From NCBI GenBank assembly GCA_963691655.1, contig OY829329.1, positions 20,598,708 through 20,662,707 on the forward strand: DNA of 64,000 bases. The letters are read 5' to 3'. Positions 45,940 through 60,900 of this stretch are shown here, one piece after another. A program made the translations under genes and the position numbers. The notes beneath the pieces are model-generated. The model was not told where the DNA came from, searched no databases, and saw nothing but the letters and a program-made list of their open reading frames with translations. Position 1 is the stretch's first letter; every line of letters starts with the position of its first letter. This DNA comes from Toxonevra muliebris (lineage: Eukaryota > Arthropoda > Insecta > Diptera > Pallopteridae).

Positions 45940-46740
45940 ACTGACTAAACTTGAACTTGAATAAAATCAATGCTAACTCAAACTTTTTTAATTGAGAATT
46001 GAGTAATTAATTACCAGCATTTCATTAAAACTGAACTCATTTAATGCCAATTAAAAAAAAAATAATTGGCATAAGATTTTTTTAACTGGGCATTGAATTA
46101 ATCCAGTTAATTAAAAATGTATTACTTTCATTAAATTGGCTCAATTCAGTCATTCAATGCCAATCAATTTGATTTGCATTAACATTGTTTTAATTTAATG
46201 CACATTTCAAAGAGTCGTGTTTGGTCTTAATGAAATCATTCGGACTGAGTGCTGTGAGTTCATTTCAAATCAGTTTTTAAATTTTTTTGTTAATCTTTAG
46301 AATTATAGTCAGAAAAAATATAAAGCACTAATTGATGTTATAAAATAAAAACAATAAAATAATCTCAGAAAAAGTATAAAAATCAACTCGAGCCTATTTT
46401 TTATTCAGAATTGCATTAGAACTGAATTGGTATTGGATTATTTTAGTGCCAAACTGAACAAATTTAATGCCAATTAATGAACTTTAATTAACAGTAGAGT
46501 CGTTTAATGCCAATTAATTTGTTTTGAATTGGCATTGCTTTCATTCAAGCTTTCGGTTTTCAAAAAAGTATTCGGTTTTCTTTTACTGAGTTTTATCAAT
46601 AACGATATTTTTCAAAATTTTAAAGTTATAGCCAAAAAAGTAAACAGAATAAATGATTTTTACTTCCTTCTACTGAAAAAGTATAAAAATCAATTCGAGC
46701 CAATTTTTTTTTTTTTTTTACACAGACCCATCGATATGTG
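45940..46740. repeat. AT-rich repeats built on TTAATGCCAATTAA
   Basis: TTAATGCCAATTAA and close variants recur near 46036, 46155, 46460 and 46503, in both orientations. [26 protein letters not shown] occurs near 46370 and 46675, giving a direct repeat about 300 bp apart. Two diverged copies of one unit. No gene. Confidence 0.5.
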
Positions 46741-48857
46741 TTCTTTTATTTTGTTTTAAAATCTACACAATTCTTTTTCGCTTGTCTCTTCGCTTCTTAT
46801 TCCTTCTTTTCTTTCTTTTTTTTCTTGTTGTTATTAAATATGCACTAAAATATTAAACGCTTATGATATAATGAATAAACAATTTATACCTAAATATAAA
46901 TACGATTTATTCAATTTGAAGAAGAGGAGAGTACCCTAGAAAACAGTACACACTTTTATGTATTTATAGTATGCATATGTATGTGCATAGTTTCTTTTAT
47001 GTATGTGTATATGTCGTCGTATGTATTAATTTATATATAAATATGTATATTTCGATGATGATTTATATTAATTACAATACAATAGAATTCGAATATATAT
47101 AGAATATAAATTGAATTAGGGTTTTCCATCAACATTGAGTGAATGTATGAATGAATGAATTGTATATTGAACGTAGGTATGTGTATATATGGAAATGCCT
47201 ATTAAAAACTACATACATTTTTCGTATTTATAATATTGGGCTAAAAATCAACTAGTTTTTTCGTTTTTATAATTCTTTTTCAGTTACAGTTTACATAGTT
47301 TTACATATTTTATAAATATTTTATTTTTGTTTTTTAATTATTATTTATGATATATTGTTAGAGTGTACGAAAATTGATTGCGAAGAAATAAATAAATAAA
47401 AAAAAAAAAAAAAACAAACGAACGCCTTTAAGAATATTTAAATAACTTTAAGGCTAAGAGTTTAGGATTGGTTAAAGAGAGTAGTATGAGATTTTGATTT
47501 CCTTATTAGGTTTTTTTTTTTTGTTTTTGATCAATTAATTTGCATATTAATGCTTATAGTACATACATTTAAAATGCGTTTTCTTTTTGTTGTGTTTCTC
47601 AGTGAGTGCGTGTGAAATATGCACTTATAAATGTTTCCTAAACATTTGTAAATTGCTAAATTATGCCGTTACGCATTTTATAAGGTATTAATGGAAAGAG
47701 TAAGAGGAAGGAAACTTTGAATTTGAATCAGCTATCAATAAAAGAGAGCAATCATTTAGAAATTGCATTCAAAAAAGTCAATTAATACAAAGCAGTCACG
47801 GCCAGATGCGGAAAACAAGCTTTAAACTCTTCAATACGTATAGACTTAAACTTTTGTTATAGTTGTTTCTCTTCTTTGGATATTTTCCAACCCAAAAGTG
47901 CAAGAATGGCACTCAATGGTTTAGAGTAGTTAGAGTCATCCACACATGTACAATCATCGACTAAGCCATTTTTCCTATGGAAATGAATAGTCATTTTCAT
48001 GAACATGCAACTCGTCATGTAATTTACATAAAAATACATACAAAATACTAAATTTTTACGTGACGAGTTTCATGCTAAAGGAAGAATTGAATCTTATGCT
48101 ATTTTGCACATATGCTATGGTATGGCCAACACTGTTCTAAAATGACTTAAAATCAATTACGAAATGATTGCTTTCTTCTATAGAGAGCTGAATTTGATGT
48201 GTATAGGGATTTTTTCTTTTTGTTTCTTTTTAATAATTTCCAATAACGAATTGAGAGTATTTTCTTCTTTTTTGTAGGTAATATTTAATTTCGTAGTTTT
48301 TTTTTTTTAATAGCGATTTATAAATTAAATTTCAGGATCTTATCCCTTTTTTTTTTTGCTTTGCTTATAATATGTAAATACAATTTCGAATTTTTGTTTG
48401 TTTTAGATTTACGAAGAAAACATTCTTTAGTTTCAATTTCAATATTTGTTTAAATTTTTTAATATTTGCAAAATGAAAAAAATGGCAAGTTTTTATTTAT
48501 AAAAATTCATGCATTTTGATTCAGATCTTTTTTGTTTGTTTCTATTTTGTATTTGTATAATTGAAGCGCCTTTAATTGTGTGACATCAATGTGGCGTGTG
48601 TGACTTATGGAGGGTTTAGGAGTAAAGGGGAGGGTTTGTTTCGCTGCCTATAAACTAATTGACACACAGTGACTGCCGCAGAAATCATCAATCATCACAT
48701 CTGCTCCATTCGAATTGACAATGCTCACACTCATATGATTTTTGCTTTTTAGGTTTTGTCTTTTCGCGCTTGCTACTACAATTTTTCATTTTTCAGAAAT
48801 TTCTATATTGCATTCTTAGATTAAGCAAATTGCTGTTTAATCTAAGAACGGATTTTG
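46741..48857 (-). other. Probable 3' untranslated region of the FAM89-like gene, plus spacer
   Basis: AT-rich with many TTTATT/AATAAA-like and ATGTATGTATAT words and no exon. It lies downstream of the minus-strand gene ending at 48858. Where the transcript ends cannot be read. Confidence 0.35.
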
Positions 48858-49988
<1,131 letters not shown>

Positions 49989-50260
49989 TTAATTGCTTCT
50001 GTCTCAATATTTTTTTTTTGTTTTCGTTTTGTATCTTTGATTTTGATTTGGCGTTGCTTCGTCGTATTTTGTTTGTTTGTTTTCTTCTTTCGCGTTTCGT
50101 CTTGTGTTTACGTAAAACTTTTATATTAACTTTTAATTATAGTAATTTTCCTTCTTCTGCTTCTTCGTCGACGTCTTCTTCCGCTTCCGCTTCCGCGGTA
50201 TGTATTCGCGTTACTTAATAATTTGTTGCTGCTGCTTTTTTTGCTTCTTTTTCTTTACTA

Positions 50261-50583
50261 CTAATGTATATTAAATTTCCAGCTCTGACGGCACATGGGG
50301 CATTGCTTGTTCATCGGTTGTAAATTCAGCCATTTAACAATGCAGTGCATGTGAAAACAATGCGAGCACACACCCCACACTAATGGGCAATCATCACCGG
50401 GCAAAGAACACTCAGGACATGTACCTGTGTGATGTTACAAATGGAGAATTAGCTGATAAAATTATAATATTCCAATTAGTCATACTTACTTTCAAATGAC
50501 ATTCGACAAATGCCGCAGTTCTCGTCATTAGCAATCCAACGCCAGGAAGCAACACCAATCCATGATTTAATTTTTACTTTCAT
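50261..50583 (-). CDS. lmg: APC11, RING subunit of the anaphase-promoting complex
   Basis: Two exons (50490-50583 and 50261-50424) with a 65-bp intron give 85 residues, the usual APC11 length. The protein starts [16 protein letters not shown] and carries the RING-H2: NCGICRMSF, then [30 protein letters not shown], ending in [10 protein letters not shown]. All zinc ligands are present. APC11 recruits the E2 enzyme and, with APC2, forms the catalytic core that ubiquitinates cyclins and securin. It is small and lies just upstream of the FAM89-like gene on the same strand. Confidence 0.97.
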
Positions 50584-52990
50584 TTTGCTGCTGCTGCGCA
50601 CCACAAATTATTAATCATTGCACGCACACACGACCAAAATAGCACAAAAATATATTAATTTATTAAACTAAACTATTTATATATGTATATATTAAAATTA
50701 TGTATTTGTAATTTGCAATGCGAAAAATTTTTCACAAATTTTCCTAATTCTTTTTTTCTCTTTTTTTTGTATTTTTCTTCTTCACTCACTACACAATACG
50801 AAAATAGGTCGAGCAAAAAGCACCCACGAAACTACTACTGCAAGCTAAACATCTAAAGAATACACACAGTTGCATGTAAATGCATTTTAGTACTATTTTT
50901 GTGCTGTTTGAAGTGAACTGCAAATTGTGTTATTTTATTGAAGAAAATAAATGTGATTTTTAATTTATAGCACAGTGAATATTTTATATTTAATGAAAAT
51001 TTATGATTTTTAAAACCTTTGTTTTCTTCTATAATAATTTTCCAGCAGAGAAGCAGTGTTTAAGTTGTGTTCTAAAGTATGTTATAGTAAAACTTGCTGA
51101 GGCTACATTTTAGTACTAATCAAAAGTGCAACCCTGCTTGATATTTGCAAATATACGAAATAGGTTTAAAAAGAAGAAGATATACATTGTAGGTTCTTTT
51201 ATTTGCTATTGAAAAGAAGATGGCGCTATTTTCCAACAAAAATACGCTAATTGGAATACAAATTTTATAGTTCATCGATTGTCGTAAATAAATTAATCGT
51301 TAAAAAAAATAAATAATAATAGTTTGCTTCATAAAATTTATAGTGCTATAAATATTAAGCGTATAAAGTGTGTTTGCATAAAGTTTATTTTCAAGTTCAC
51401 GTTGTTAAATCGCGTTAAAACTGCAACATTACTGCAAGAGTCTAAATTTCGGCTTCACCTCAAATGGAATTTTCAAACGAATTTAAATGTTTAATTTTGC
51501 ATGTATTGTAAAATTGTTAGATTTACAAGTGAAATTAAGTAAATTCTGTGTTGCCAAAGTGTACTTATAGCTGTTAATCTTTCAGTGCAGAAGTTCCGAA
51601 AAAACATAACCTTATTCGTGAGAAGGCTTCAGGGCAGAGCCAGAAAGAAATTCTACGAAAATTCATCTAATTCTATTCTTCTGCAAGACAATTACTTTTA
51701 AGTGTTTAATAAGGTGAAAGTGTTGTTTTGTTTAGTGCCCACCACAACCAGCTGGTAATCATTCCTAGTGAGCGATAGCAAGAAGTGAAAAGTAACTTTG
51801 AGACAGGTGCTCTGTTTTTTTGCTGAAAAAGTCTCATACGTACGGATGTAAACCTGGTAAGTGAAAATGAAATAAAGCTTAAAATTATCGATATAAGAAT
51901 TGAAATATAATGAATTTATAATAATATAGTGAACTGTTACATCCAACGAATATATGCGTTCTAGTTATCTGTTGTTTACTTATATACTTTTGAGCCTCCA
52001 CAAACCAGTGTTGGAATGTCCAAATTTCAAATTGTACTTAATTTACCTAAAAATTGTATCGAAATGATCGTTAATGTACCTAATTTTTTTGCATTTGGAT
52101 AAATTAGTTTTTTTTATGAAATAAATGAAAATATTGACCACCTAATCCATAAGGAAGCTCCAGAAAACCCAATTGCTTCATCAGTGATTGTGGGAATTGC
52201 CGCTTTATGGATTATTTAGACATGAAAATGATTCGAAAAGTACATTAGAGTTGTTTAAAGATTGATTAACAAGGAGAAGGGTTCAATTCCCTCATGGGTT
52301 GTCACCACCATCACAGCTTAACTTCTTGAAACCTACTTCAGGACCTCGAAACGTAGAGTGGTTGGCTATCATTACCAAATTAGCGTTTATTTCGGATAAA
52401 GTTTAAGTTTTGACGAAAATTTATACATTTCATAAAAATTTTTGCTGAATTTCTAGAAACTTCTTATAATTTTGACCCTCTTTCGGTACTAATAAACATT
52501 ATTCAATTTAAAAATTTCTTTTGATATTATTTTTCCCTTTATAAACAGAAATAACAGAGTTGTGAAATGTGAATTTGGTCAATACAGTACTTTGGTAGGA
52601 ATATTAATTTTTGTATTTTATTTAAATTTTTTTTTGGCCAATGACAAGTTGTATCTAAAATGTATCAATTGTACTTTTTATAACATATAGTTTAAAAAAG
52701 TAAAAAAATGGTACAATTGTACCTACTTTTCCATCACTGCGACACACTAGTCTGATTGGTCGGAATGAAACTCGGTTCGACAGTGGTCTAACACGCACAC
52801 ATGGAAAAAATTACATAGCAAAGTGCACTAACACAATCGGCACTCAATACTGCACAATTATCCCACTGTCGAAACTCAAATAGATATTTTTTAAGTTAAG
52901 CTAGTTAGTTGATCCATTGTGCTAACCTATAGGACAAGTGGTTCAGCCTTATTCCAAATATTCCCGGGAAAAATTGTTTCTTTTCCCCGT
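50584..52990. other. Upstream region of lmg and intergenic DNA
   Basis: The lmg promoter should lie within the first few hundred bases. On the plus strand CCTG|GTAAGTG at about 51854 is a strong donor-like site that could end a 5' untranslated exon of an unseen gene. A TATCGATA (DRE-like) word is at 51886-51893. Neither is proof of a promoter. Confidence 0.35.
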
Positions 52991-52999
52991 ATTTCTATA

Positions 53000-53620
53000 G
53001 GAAATGCCTGGTGAGAATAGAAATTACCTTCAGGTTTATGAGTGCTTTAGTTGGTTGGTTGGAATGGTTTGGCGTAGGCCAAAGCTGTCTATCAATAGTG
53101 CAGGTTGGTTCCATTCTCCATCTGCTCTCTGCAATATTGGAATAATTATTCTTTATTAAGAGTTTGCATGTGGTAAGTGGTGTACCCGCATTGCCAGTGA
53201 TGAGTGCGTTGCTGACAGGTCGTTCGAAGTCCAGCAAGATCATCAGCCTTACAGTTTCCCTCAACATTGCTATGCCTAGGCACTCATATAAGATGCAAAT
53301 TGTATGCCGTAGCCGTCTCGTTAAGAAATGATCTGCATTGTAGAGCGACTATAGAGTTGTTAGCAGGACATTAGAGTGACTTAATTACGGCCAGACTATC
53401 AGTGAAAACGCAGATATCATTACAGCGTTTTGCATTACATCTTATCAGATTTGAGGCTTCAGTGAGCAGCTGTGCTTGGTGATCAGGAAAGCGAAAGTGC
53501 TTTGAAATGTTCAGACGCTCAGAGTAAACTCGACCCCCAAACCTTACCATTCAACTTAGAGCCATCAGTATATTGATCAATAGCATTGGGGCATAACACA
53601 TTACCCGCACTTCACTCTTG
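53000..53620 (-). pseudogene. Non-LTR RNase H fossil
   Basis: Minus-strand reading across frames gives DGSKLNGKVWG, ERLNISKHFRFPDHQAQLLTEASN, CVFTDSLAVIKSL and VPRHSNVEGN. These are the ordered boxes of a retrotransposon RNase H (TDGSK, Glu helix, FSDS, WVPGHxxxxGNE). Frameshifts and stops are frequent. The family differs from the Fkbp59 intron copy (HFRFPDHQAQ in place of VFQAEIF). Confidence 0.7.
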
Positions 53621-54475
53621 ATGAGATGGAATATGTATGCTGCAGCTGCTACCAAAGAATAGTTAGGAGAGGGTGAAATCGATAGATAGTGAAAGATGAC
53701 AGGGGTCAAACCTTAACTAAGCCTGAGGTACATGGCACCTTACACTTCTAGGTTCCTGAGCTCTAATTTTTTTTACGGGTAGTTCAAGCTCATGATTGTT
53801 AGTTGATTGAAATTGGCGAGTAAGTCTATTTTTTTGAAGCCCTACAACTTTGACCTCTAAGGCATAGTTTTTCGTTTTTATTTTTGCTTCAACTCTCCAT
53901 CCCCATCCTTCTTTTTGGAGCTCTTGGCATAAATTTTCTAAAAATGCTTATACAGGATAAATAGCTTGTAGTAATGACATAATTTCTTAGGCAAAAATGT
54001 TACTAATAAAAGAGAAAGGTGGTGCCCGAACCTCAAAACTACTTCCTAATCCACTCATATTCATCGTCACGGAAATCAGCAACTTTTAGGAATAAAATAA
54101 TACAATTTTGTTCGCAATAGAATTAAATAAAATTTTATTAGATTTAAATAACTGAAATAAAGGTATAACTAAAAACACACAGTTTCGACGAGGGCGTAAC
54201 GTAGAATGACGTTAATTCTTAATAATTGTTACCTTGAGTTTATTTACACTTTTCTTGTCGACATTACAACAACACTAATAAAACTTGTGCATATTGTCAT
54301 GCATGAAAATTAATTTTGGGATTTTTTGCATATTCCAATTTTTTTAATTGTCTAAATTGGTACATACATGTAAAAATTATAATAATTTTTCTATACTATC
54401 CAGCCATTTTTTTTATTTAATGAACACAATCCCTGAATCAAATATTAAACTCAATTAATTATAACAATAAAACAC
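53621..54475. other. Intergenic, probably 3' debris of the retrotransposon
   Basis: No motif beyond the RNase H fossil and no gene. Confidence 0.35.
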
Positions 54476-54545
54476 ATGAGACGATACTGAGAAAGTCGAC
54501 GTCAGCGCATCTGCGCCGACGTCGGCTCTCTCAGAGTCGTCTCAT
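54476..54545. repeat. 70-bp near-perfect hairpin
   Basis: ATGAGACGATACTGAGAAAG pairs with CTCTCTCAGAGTCGTCTCAT, continuing through CGACGTC and GCGCA to a central CATCTGCG turn. About 27 of 32 positions pair in each arm. It is GC-rich in an AT-rich setting and is probably a minimal MITE. Confidence 0.6.
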
Positions 54546-54642
54546 ACACTCTATGATTACAACAAACAGCCTCGTATTTTCCGTTTTTTCATATGTTAAT
54601 AATAGCAATAACAATGCTTTGAGTTATGGCAACAACTACATG

Positions 54643-54963
54643 ATTTCTGAATTTTAGAGGATGTATTAGTTTCTGGCTTATCCCGGGAAAATAAGGTGAC
54701 CAGGTGCAAAAAAAAATTTTAAGTGTTTCTACACCACATCAAGAAAAGATAAAAATTTGTTTCTGAATTTTAGAGGGTGTAGTAGTTCTTGGCTTACCTC
54801 GATAAAATAAGGTGACCAGGTGTAAAAAATTTAAAATCTTTCTACGCCACATCAAGAAAAAAAGAAATTTGTTTCTGAATTTTAGAGGGTGTAGTAGTTT
54901 TTGGCTTACCTCGAGAAAATAAGGTGACCAGGTACAAAAAAATATTTCTACGACACATCAGGA
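54643..54963 (+). repeat. Three-copy tandem repeat, 92-117 bp units
   Basis: Units at 54643-54759, 54760-54871 and 54872-54963 share TTTCTGAATTTTAGAGG, CTGGCTTA or TTGGCTTACC, AAATAAGGTGACCAGGT and CRACACATCA or CCACATCA. They differ by point changes and A-run lengths. Non-coding. Confidence 0.8.
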
Positions 54964-57900
54964 GCAAATATATTTAACACAGTATTTTAGAAGTTATTAT
55001 AAGTTAAAAACAGCGAAATGTGGAAAATATGATTTTAGTTGAATTTTGCTAATTCTCCAATATGTTTTTTTTTTACAAAAGTTTGGTTAGCTGTAACCTC
55101 TTAAAATTATGTAAGGACTTGTAGTTATAATTTCTACGTCAAGTTTGTTATTTTCTTTTCTTATTTCAAATTCAAAATAAATAATTTGACTATTTTTTGT
55201 TGATTTTTAGAACCACCTTCCAAAAAAGTATGTCTGTTCACCTGGCCTTTAAGTCATGTGAAATACAATATTTTTAAATTATTTAAATGCAATTTTGAAG
55301 TCAATATATATAGAAATGTTAACGCTTTTGGTACCATGGTGACATCGGTATCACAAGATAAATTTTTGCAATTTTTTAAAAATATCTAAAACCACAATTT
55401 GTGGAGAAAACCATTTACTCAAACTTGATTTTCTATATTTTTAAATTTTTTTTTTATCTTTTTTGGAAAATCAAGTTTTGCTATGGGTCACTGGTGACTT
55501 TTTAAGAACCCTTTTACAATGAAACGGAGACCGAAAAATGCGAATCTGGCCTCGATTTTTCTCTATCGGTTCTAGTTCCCTTACGGTCAAGAAAAAGTTA
55601 AATGAAAAATTAATACTAAATAACTTTGTCTATCTTTAATAAAATATCTAATAAAAATGTACAGTAAAATTTCATAAAATCCCATGAAAGTTCAGGCCTT
55701 CAAAGGCGCAAAATATCTATATTGATCAAAAATTGTAACAAGAAATCGGGGTCAGACAATGGGAATCCGGATTCGGGTTTGCGCTATCTCCTCTGGTTTC
55801 CTCACGGTCCTGAAAGGATTAAACAGTGATTAGTTTTGGAAAAAATTTATAAATGTAATTTTGACGAATTTTTAAAATTGCTGGTCGATTAATCATCAGG
55901 TCTGGTTTCGGTCATTAAATACGGTAAAAAACCACGTTTTCCTGAATTTCTGTGGCTAAACTTTTCCCAACCAGACCTGATAGAGAATTTTCATGTAAAT
56001 TTTCGTTTTCAGCGTTTGTCGTCCGCAATACTCTGTCAAAAATATTATCCGCTTAAGGGTTAATATACGCCGAGCTTATATCAACTCTTTTGAAATTAAC
56101 AATCTGTTATTAGTGATACGTTTAATTCTGTGAGTAACTGTATATTAAAAACGAACGACATTCAACGTTTTACAAACATGCACATATTTTATCTGAATTT
56201 TTAATCAATAATTGGGCGTAGGGCATATGTGCAAACACATCTTCGTTTATATGAAAATAAATAGCTATAAATTTTGGACAAGCCCATGCCGCTTCATGTC
56301 CAAAATATTTGTTTCAATAATGACTTTATACATGCCGCCAATATCTATACACATTATACCTTGAAACTTGTTGATCCTTCAAAAAGGTTAATAACTTTAT
56401 ACAAAAAAACAAAAAAGGAAAATCAGAAAACGAAATTAACTTTTAAAAATTTTTAAATGAGAGGCATGAATTTCAGGTTTAGGTTTTTTGTTGTGTTTGA
56501 TATACCGTATAATTTTTATTATTATCAGTTATTATTATCAGTAATAATGAAAACTTTAATTATTTCCTCATTACATTATAAAAATATTAATTTATTTATT
56601 TATGTGAATATCAAACTAAATAAAAGCAGAAAAAAAAACAAAAAAAATCAATACGCAATTTCGAGAACTGCAAGTGTTCCTTTGTAGCGGACTCTTCTTC
56701 ACACACACACACATACACTCCCGTAGATACTTTTCTCAAATCAATCAAATCTCACTAAATCCGCATTCGTTTTTCATTGCTTTTAATTTCGTACTGCAAA
56801 TAAAAAACAACATCAATCCCCGAGAAGAGAACGTGATTTATCCGTCAACAACAACAAAAACAAATAAAACTTCAACCCAACTTTAGAGCGAGAATAACAA
56901 AGAGAGACTTACATTTATATATTTGTGCATGCATTTGTATATCATACATTTACTATGGAAGTAGAAGTTGCGAGAAGGGCAAAGTAGATGTGTAATGGAG
57001 CTTAACATCTCCTCGCATCACATGAAAACCACAATCACAATAACAAAAACAACTAATAAAAATTACTTCTCGTGAAAAACATGAGAGACATATGAGCGTC
57101 ACATGGCAGTTATATACACACATACACACGCGTATATAGAAACGATCTCACAATTTTATCCAATAAATATTAATTAAGGTGACCATATGTGCGGTATTTT
57201 GGGATGTGAAGTGAATGTGATATGTTTGTATGTAGGATACAAATCTAATTGTAAATGTTAATCCATAAACATCCGTAAACAGCATAATTATGTTAGTGTT
57301 TATTAATTTTCATATTTAGCACTAGAATGCTCAGATGGTGACATTTTTACTAGTCAACGCTTTATGCTGATTCTGTTGCCAAGCATATTAATGTTCACAT
57401 GTATTGTAGTACGAAAAGAATAAGATAAAGAGAAAGCTTAACAGAAACGCTCCAGTTAGTTTCGGTTTCCACATTTCGCTATCTCTATTCTTAAGCCCCG
57501 TATCTCCAAAAGTACCATTTTGAAAATAAACGTTCGTGTTCAAGAGGATATACGAGGTTAAAGAACTGGCTCAAACTTTTTTTTTCATACACACTCGCTA
57601 AGAACTTATTTCTATCTGAATTCTTAGGTGATTTTATACAATGTAAGTAAAAAAAGTATAGAGGTACGATTTCTTATCGTACACAATTTTTGATTTTGAA
57701 AATCTTTGTATGGTAAATGGGAATAAAAGGAAAGAAACAAATGGAAATAAATAAATAAATGCATGCAGCTCCATCAGCACCACTAGCTCCTCTACATCTT
57801 CTCGTGTCCATTTAAAAGATATATTTTATTGATTGCTCAAAATTTGGAATAATTTTAATTTTCCCTTTTCCAAATCACAACGAATACGACGAAATCAAAA

Positions 57901-60900
57901 TGCCAAAAGAATTTGTTCAACAAGAAAGCAAAACAAAATTTGCAAGTACGTCAAAGTCTATACTCGAAAATGTCGAGAGTTTGCAAACAAAAATTTGCCT
58001 GCGGAAACCGGGGCTTAGGAAGATTATATAATTCAAAACATGTTGGTATAATTGAAAATATAAATTTTATGCAATAAATTATAAAGTGGTCAATATCTAG
58101 AGTTTATGAAATTTTGGCTACAAATTTTTGAAATCCTGACATGGTAGAAAAATTCTAGCGCAAGTTCGGATTAAGCGCACACCAGCATTACCTTAGGAAA
58201 TCACTCTTTGTTCTCAATCATCTAAAACTTCTCAGACCCGTACAATCAGTTGTAACTATGCTAGCTAAACAAATGAGTAGAAAGCTCAACACCTGAATTC
58301 TTGGTGTTAGTAATATATGCAATTACACTGGCAGTTTAAGGGTACACATATTTTCATCTGGTGATTCTTCCAAAGTAAATTGATTTATTTTTTTCAAACA
58401 TTTTTGTCCTTTTTCCATCAATCAGAAATGTAAATGAAAATGGTATTTCAGTTGTAATTAATATGTTTCCTTTGATTTTCATCTGATTATAAATAGCACT
58501 TTTGTTTTCTAAGATTCTAGATAACAACAATTATTGCAAGTTCTCCATAAATGATATTACATGATTGGAAAATAAAAAAAACGTTGTCTGTCGCGGCCTA
58601 TGGCATAAGTTTGCAATAATTTAAGCAATGTATGACATGTTAAGTAGAATTAACAACAAGTCTTAAAATCTTATTTGCATTACTATTGATTCTACAAATC
58701 ATTAAGAAAGAGGTGACTATATAATTAGCAAAGTCAGTGAAGGGTTCTCGAGAAGTCCATATTTCAAAACTTTTGAATACAATGCTCGTCAAAAGGCATC
58801 CACCATTCAATGATATCGATGGGAGCTACGTAAATGTAGAGAACAAAATATTCGACGTGAATGTGTGTTTTATAAGATTGACATTAACACAATTTGCGAC
58901 AAAGTACGAAAGCGGAAAAGAGGGAAATGTGTATAATGTTTGTTAATGTAACGTCACATAGAACGATTTATTAGGTTCGCAATCATCTGCGTGCCTCGAA
59001 TGAGTATTATCACCATCTTTGCACTTTCGGGGACCCTAAAGCAAAATTATTCTGGGGACCTGAAATTTTTTCTCAATATTACAAAATTTACAATTATGAT
59101 GAAATATTACAATTATATTATAAAAAATTTCCTCATTTTATTCTAATAATTTCAACAAAGAAGAGTTGAAAGAAGAATGATTATTTGATAATCAAAACAT
59201 TTTTTGAATTCAATTCGCCGAACTTTTCTTACTCTTCAATGTACTCAACAATCATTTCTACCATGCACAGTCTTAAAATCCTTTTAGGAACTTATTTGTC
59301 ATTGTTTTGTACAAATGTGCCCAATAAGAGATAATTCTCAAAGTTGAAGTATATTAAGAATTATTTAAGAAGTACGATGGGCGAAGAGAAACTGAATGCA
59401 TTTGCATTTTTATCGATTGAACATGAAATTTTGAATAATTTGAATTTCAATGAAATAATTGATGATTTTATCTACTTTAAAAATAGGGTCAGAGACATTT
59501 CGACGATATTATTTGTAAACAGCAAACACTTTTCCTTTTTTTTTTATCCTTGGAAAATTTATTATTTCATTATTTTTGAATCCTGAGGCGACTGCCTCAC
59601 TCGCCTCCAAGTTGGCACTGCTGTATATGTTATATATCAAATTTGATAATTTCGAATCTCTTCAATTTCCTTATTTAAAGATACGATATAAGTCTCTATC
59701 TATCTATGCATTCACCAGCTTAGGAACAACATTTTGTTAAAATGTTAACAATGAATCATTTGGAATGTGAATCACTTGCAATGAATCACATTAATATTTA
59801 TGTCTGCTTTTTCTTCAGTTGAATTGAAATCAAATAGATACACCTTAAAGCTAAACATAAATCTTACTCAACAGCAATAATGTTAAGTTTCTCATTATCC
59901 GCAAAAACCAGAATTCACTATCATATCTCTCTGGTCACCTTAATTTTGTATGGGCCCCCTTCACTCGTATATCATTTGTGCATATATATATATATTTCTT
60001 AGCCAATTTCTGAACTGTCGATTAAAACGGCAGCCGCCAGTATTCCGACGACTGTTGAACTTGATACACGTGCGTTCTTTTATTTAAGTTTTATAATTTT
60101 ATTATTTTATAATATCGGCGCGCGATCGATCGATCGATTTGATCAAACGATAAAATATTTTTTTTTGTTGGTGTATGTGTTTGTTATTTTATTTTCCTTC
60201 AACATAGACGTTGTCTTTAGTGTTGTTGTTGTTCTTTAATACATACACACAAGTGTTTGAAGAAGAAAAAGTGTTGTTTAAAAGAATCAATAAAAATAAT
60301 AAAGAAAGGTGATTTATTTTTATAAGATTTACAAATTCTAATTGAAATAAACAAATACTAAATAATAATAATAATAATAATATTTTCAAAGAATTAATAA
60401 AAAGTAATGAAATATTGAATGAAATATTAAATATAAATAAAATATTGCCAAAAAAAAAATCAAGGTGACCGTTTGTGTGTGTGCGTATGTGTAATTTCAC
60501 AATGATTTGCTCTTGTTGTTGTTGTATTGAGTGTACCACATACTCTCAAGGAGAGAAGAAGAAGAAGAAAAAGAAGTAGTGAGTTTTGCACAGGAGAGAG
60601 GAGCACGATGCAGGGTTTACAGTACAGTACAGTGGCGAAATGGTGGTGAAGTTTTATATGAATGTTGTTGTTGTTGTTTTTTTTTAACGTACGTACACGT
60701 ACACGAAAAAGTACAAAAATGTCAGGCACGTCAATCATTTTGTACAAGTATTTAAATTAAAACGAAAGAAGAAAAAATCAAATAACACGAAAACAAGAAA
60801 GTTGCGCATGCTCGCCGCATATAAAAATGTTTGCAAAAAAAAAAATAAGATAATTGTATTTTTCCAAGTGCCTCTGGTGACTCCTATGTGAAATGATTGA

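Noticed and set aside
51886..51893. TATCGATA, DRE-like element
   Set aside because: Single 8-bp occurrence without a neighbouring gene start; expected by chance in 64 kb of AT-rich DNA.
52255..52310. GGTTCAATTCC, a tRNA B-box-like word
   Set aside because: No A box, acceptor stem or cloverleaf could be formed around it. The same applies to GGTTCAATCCC near 8790.
60189..60747. Overlapping frames rich in Leu, Asn and His
   Set aside because: They arise from (GTT)n and (AAT)n low-complexity DNA in several frames at once.
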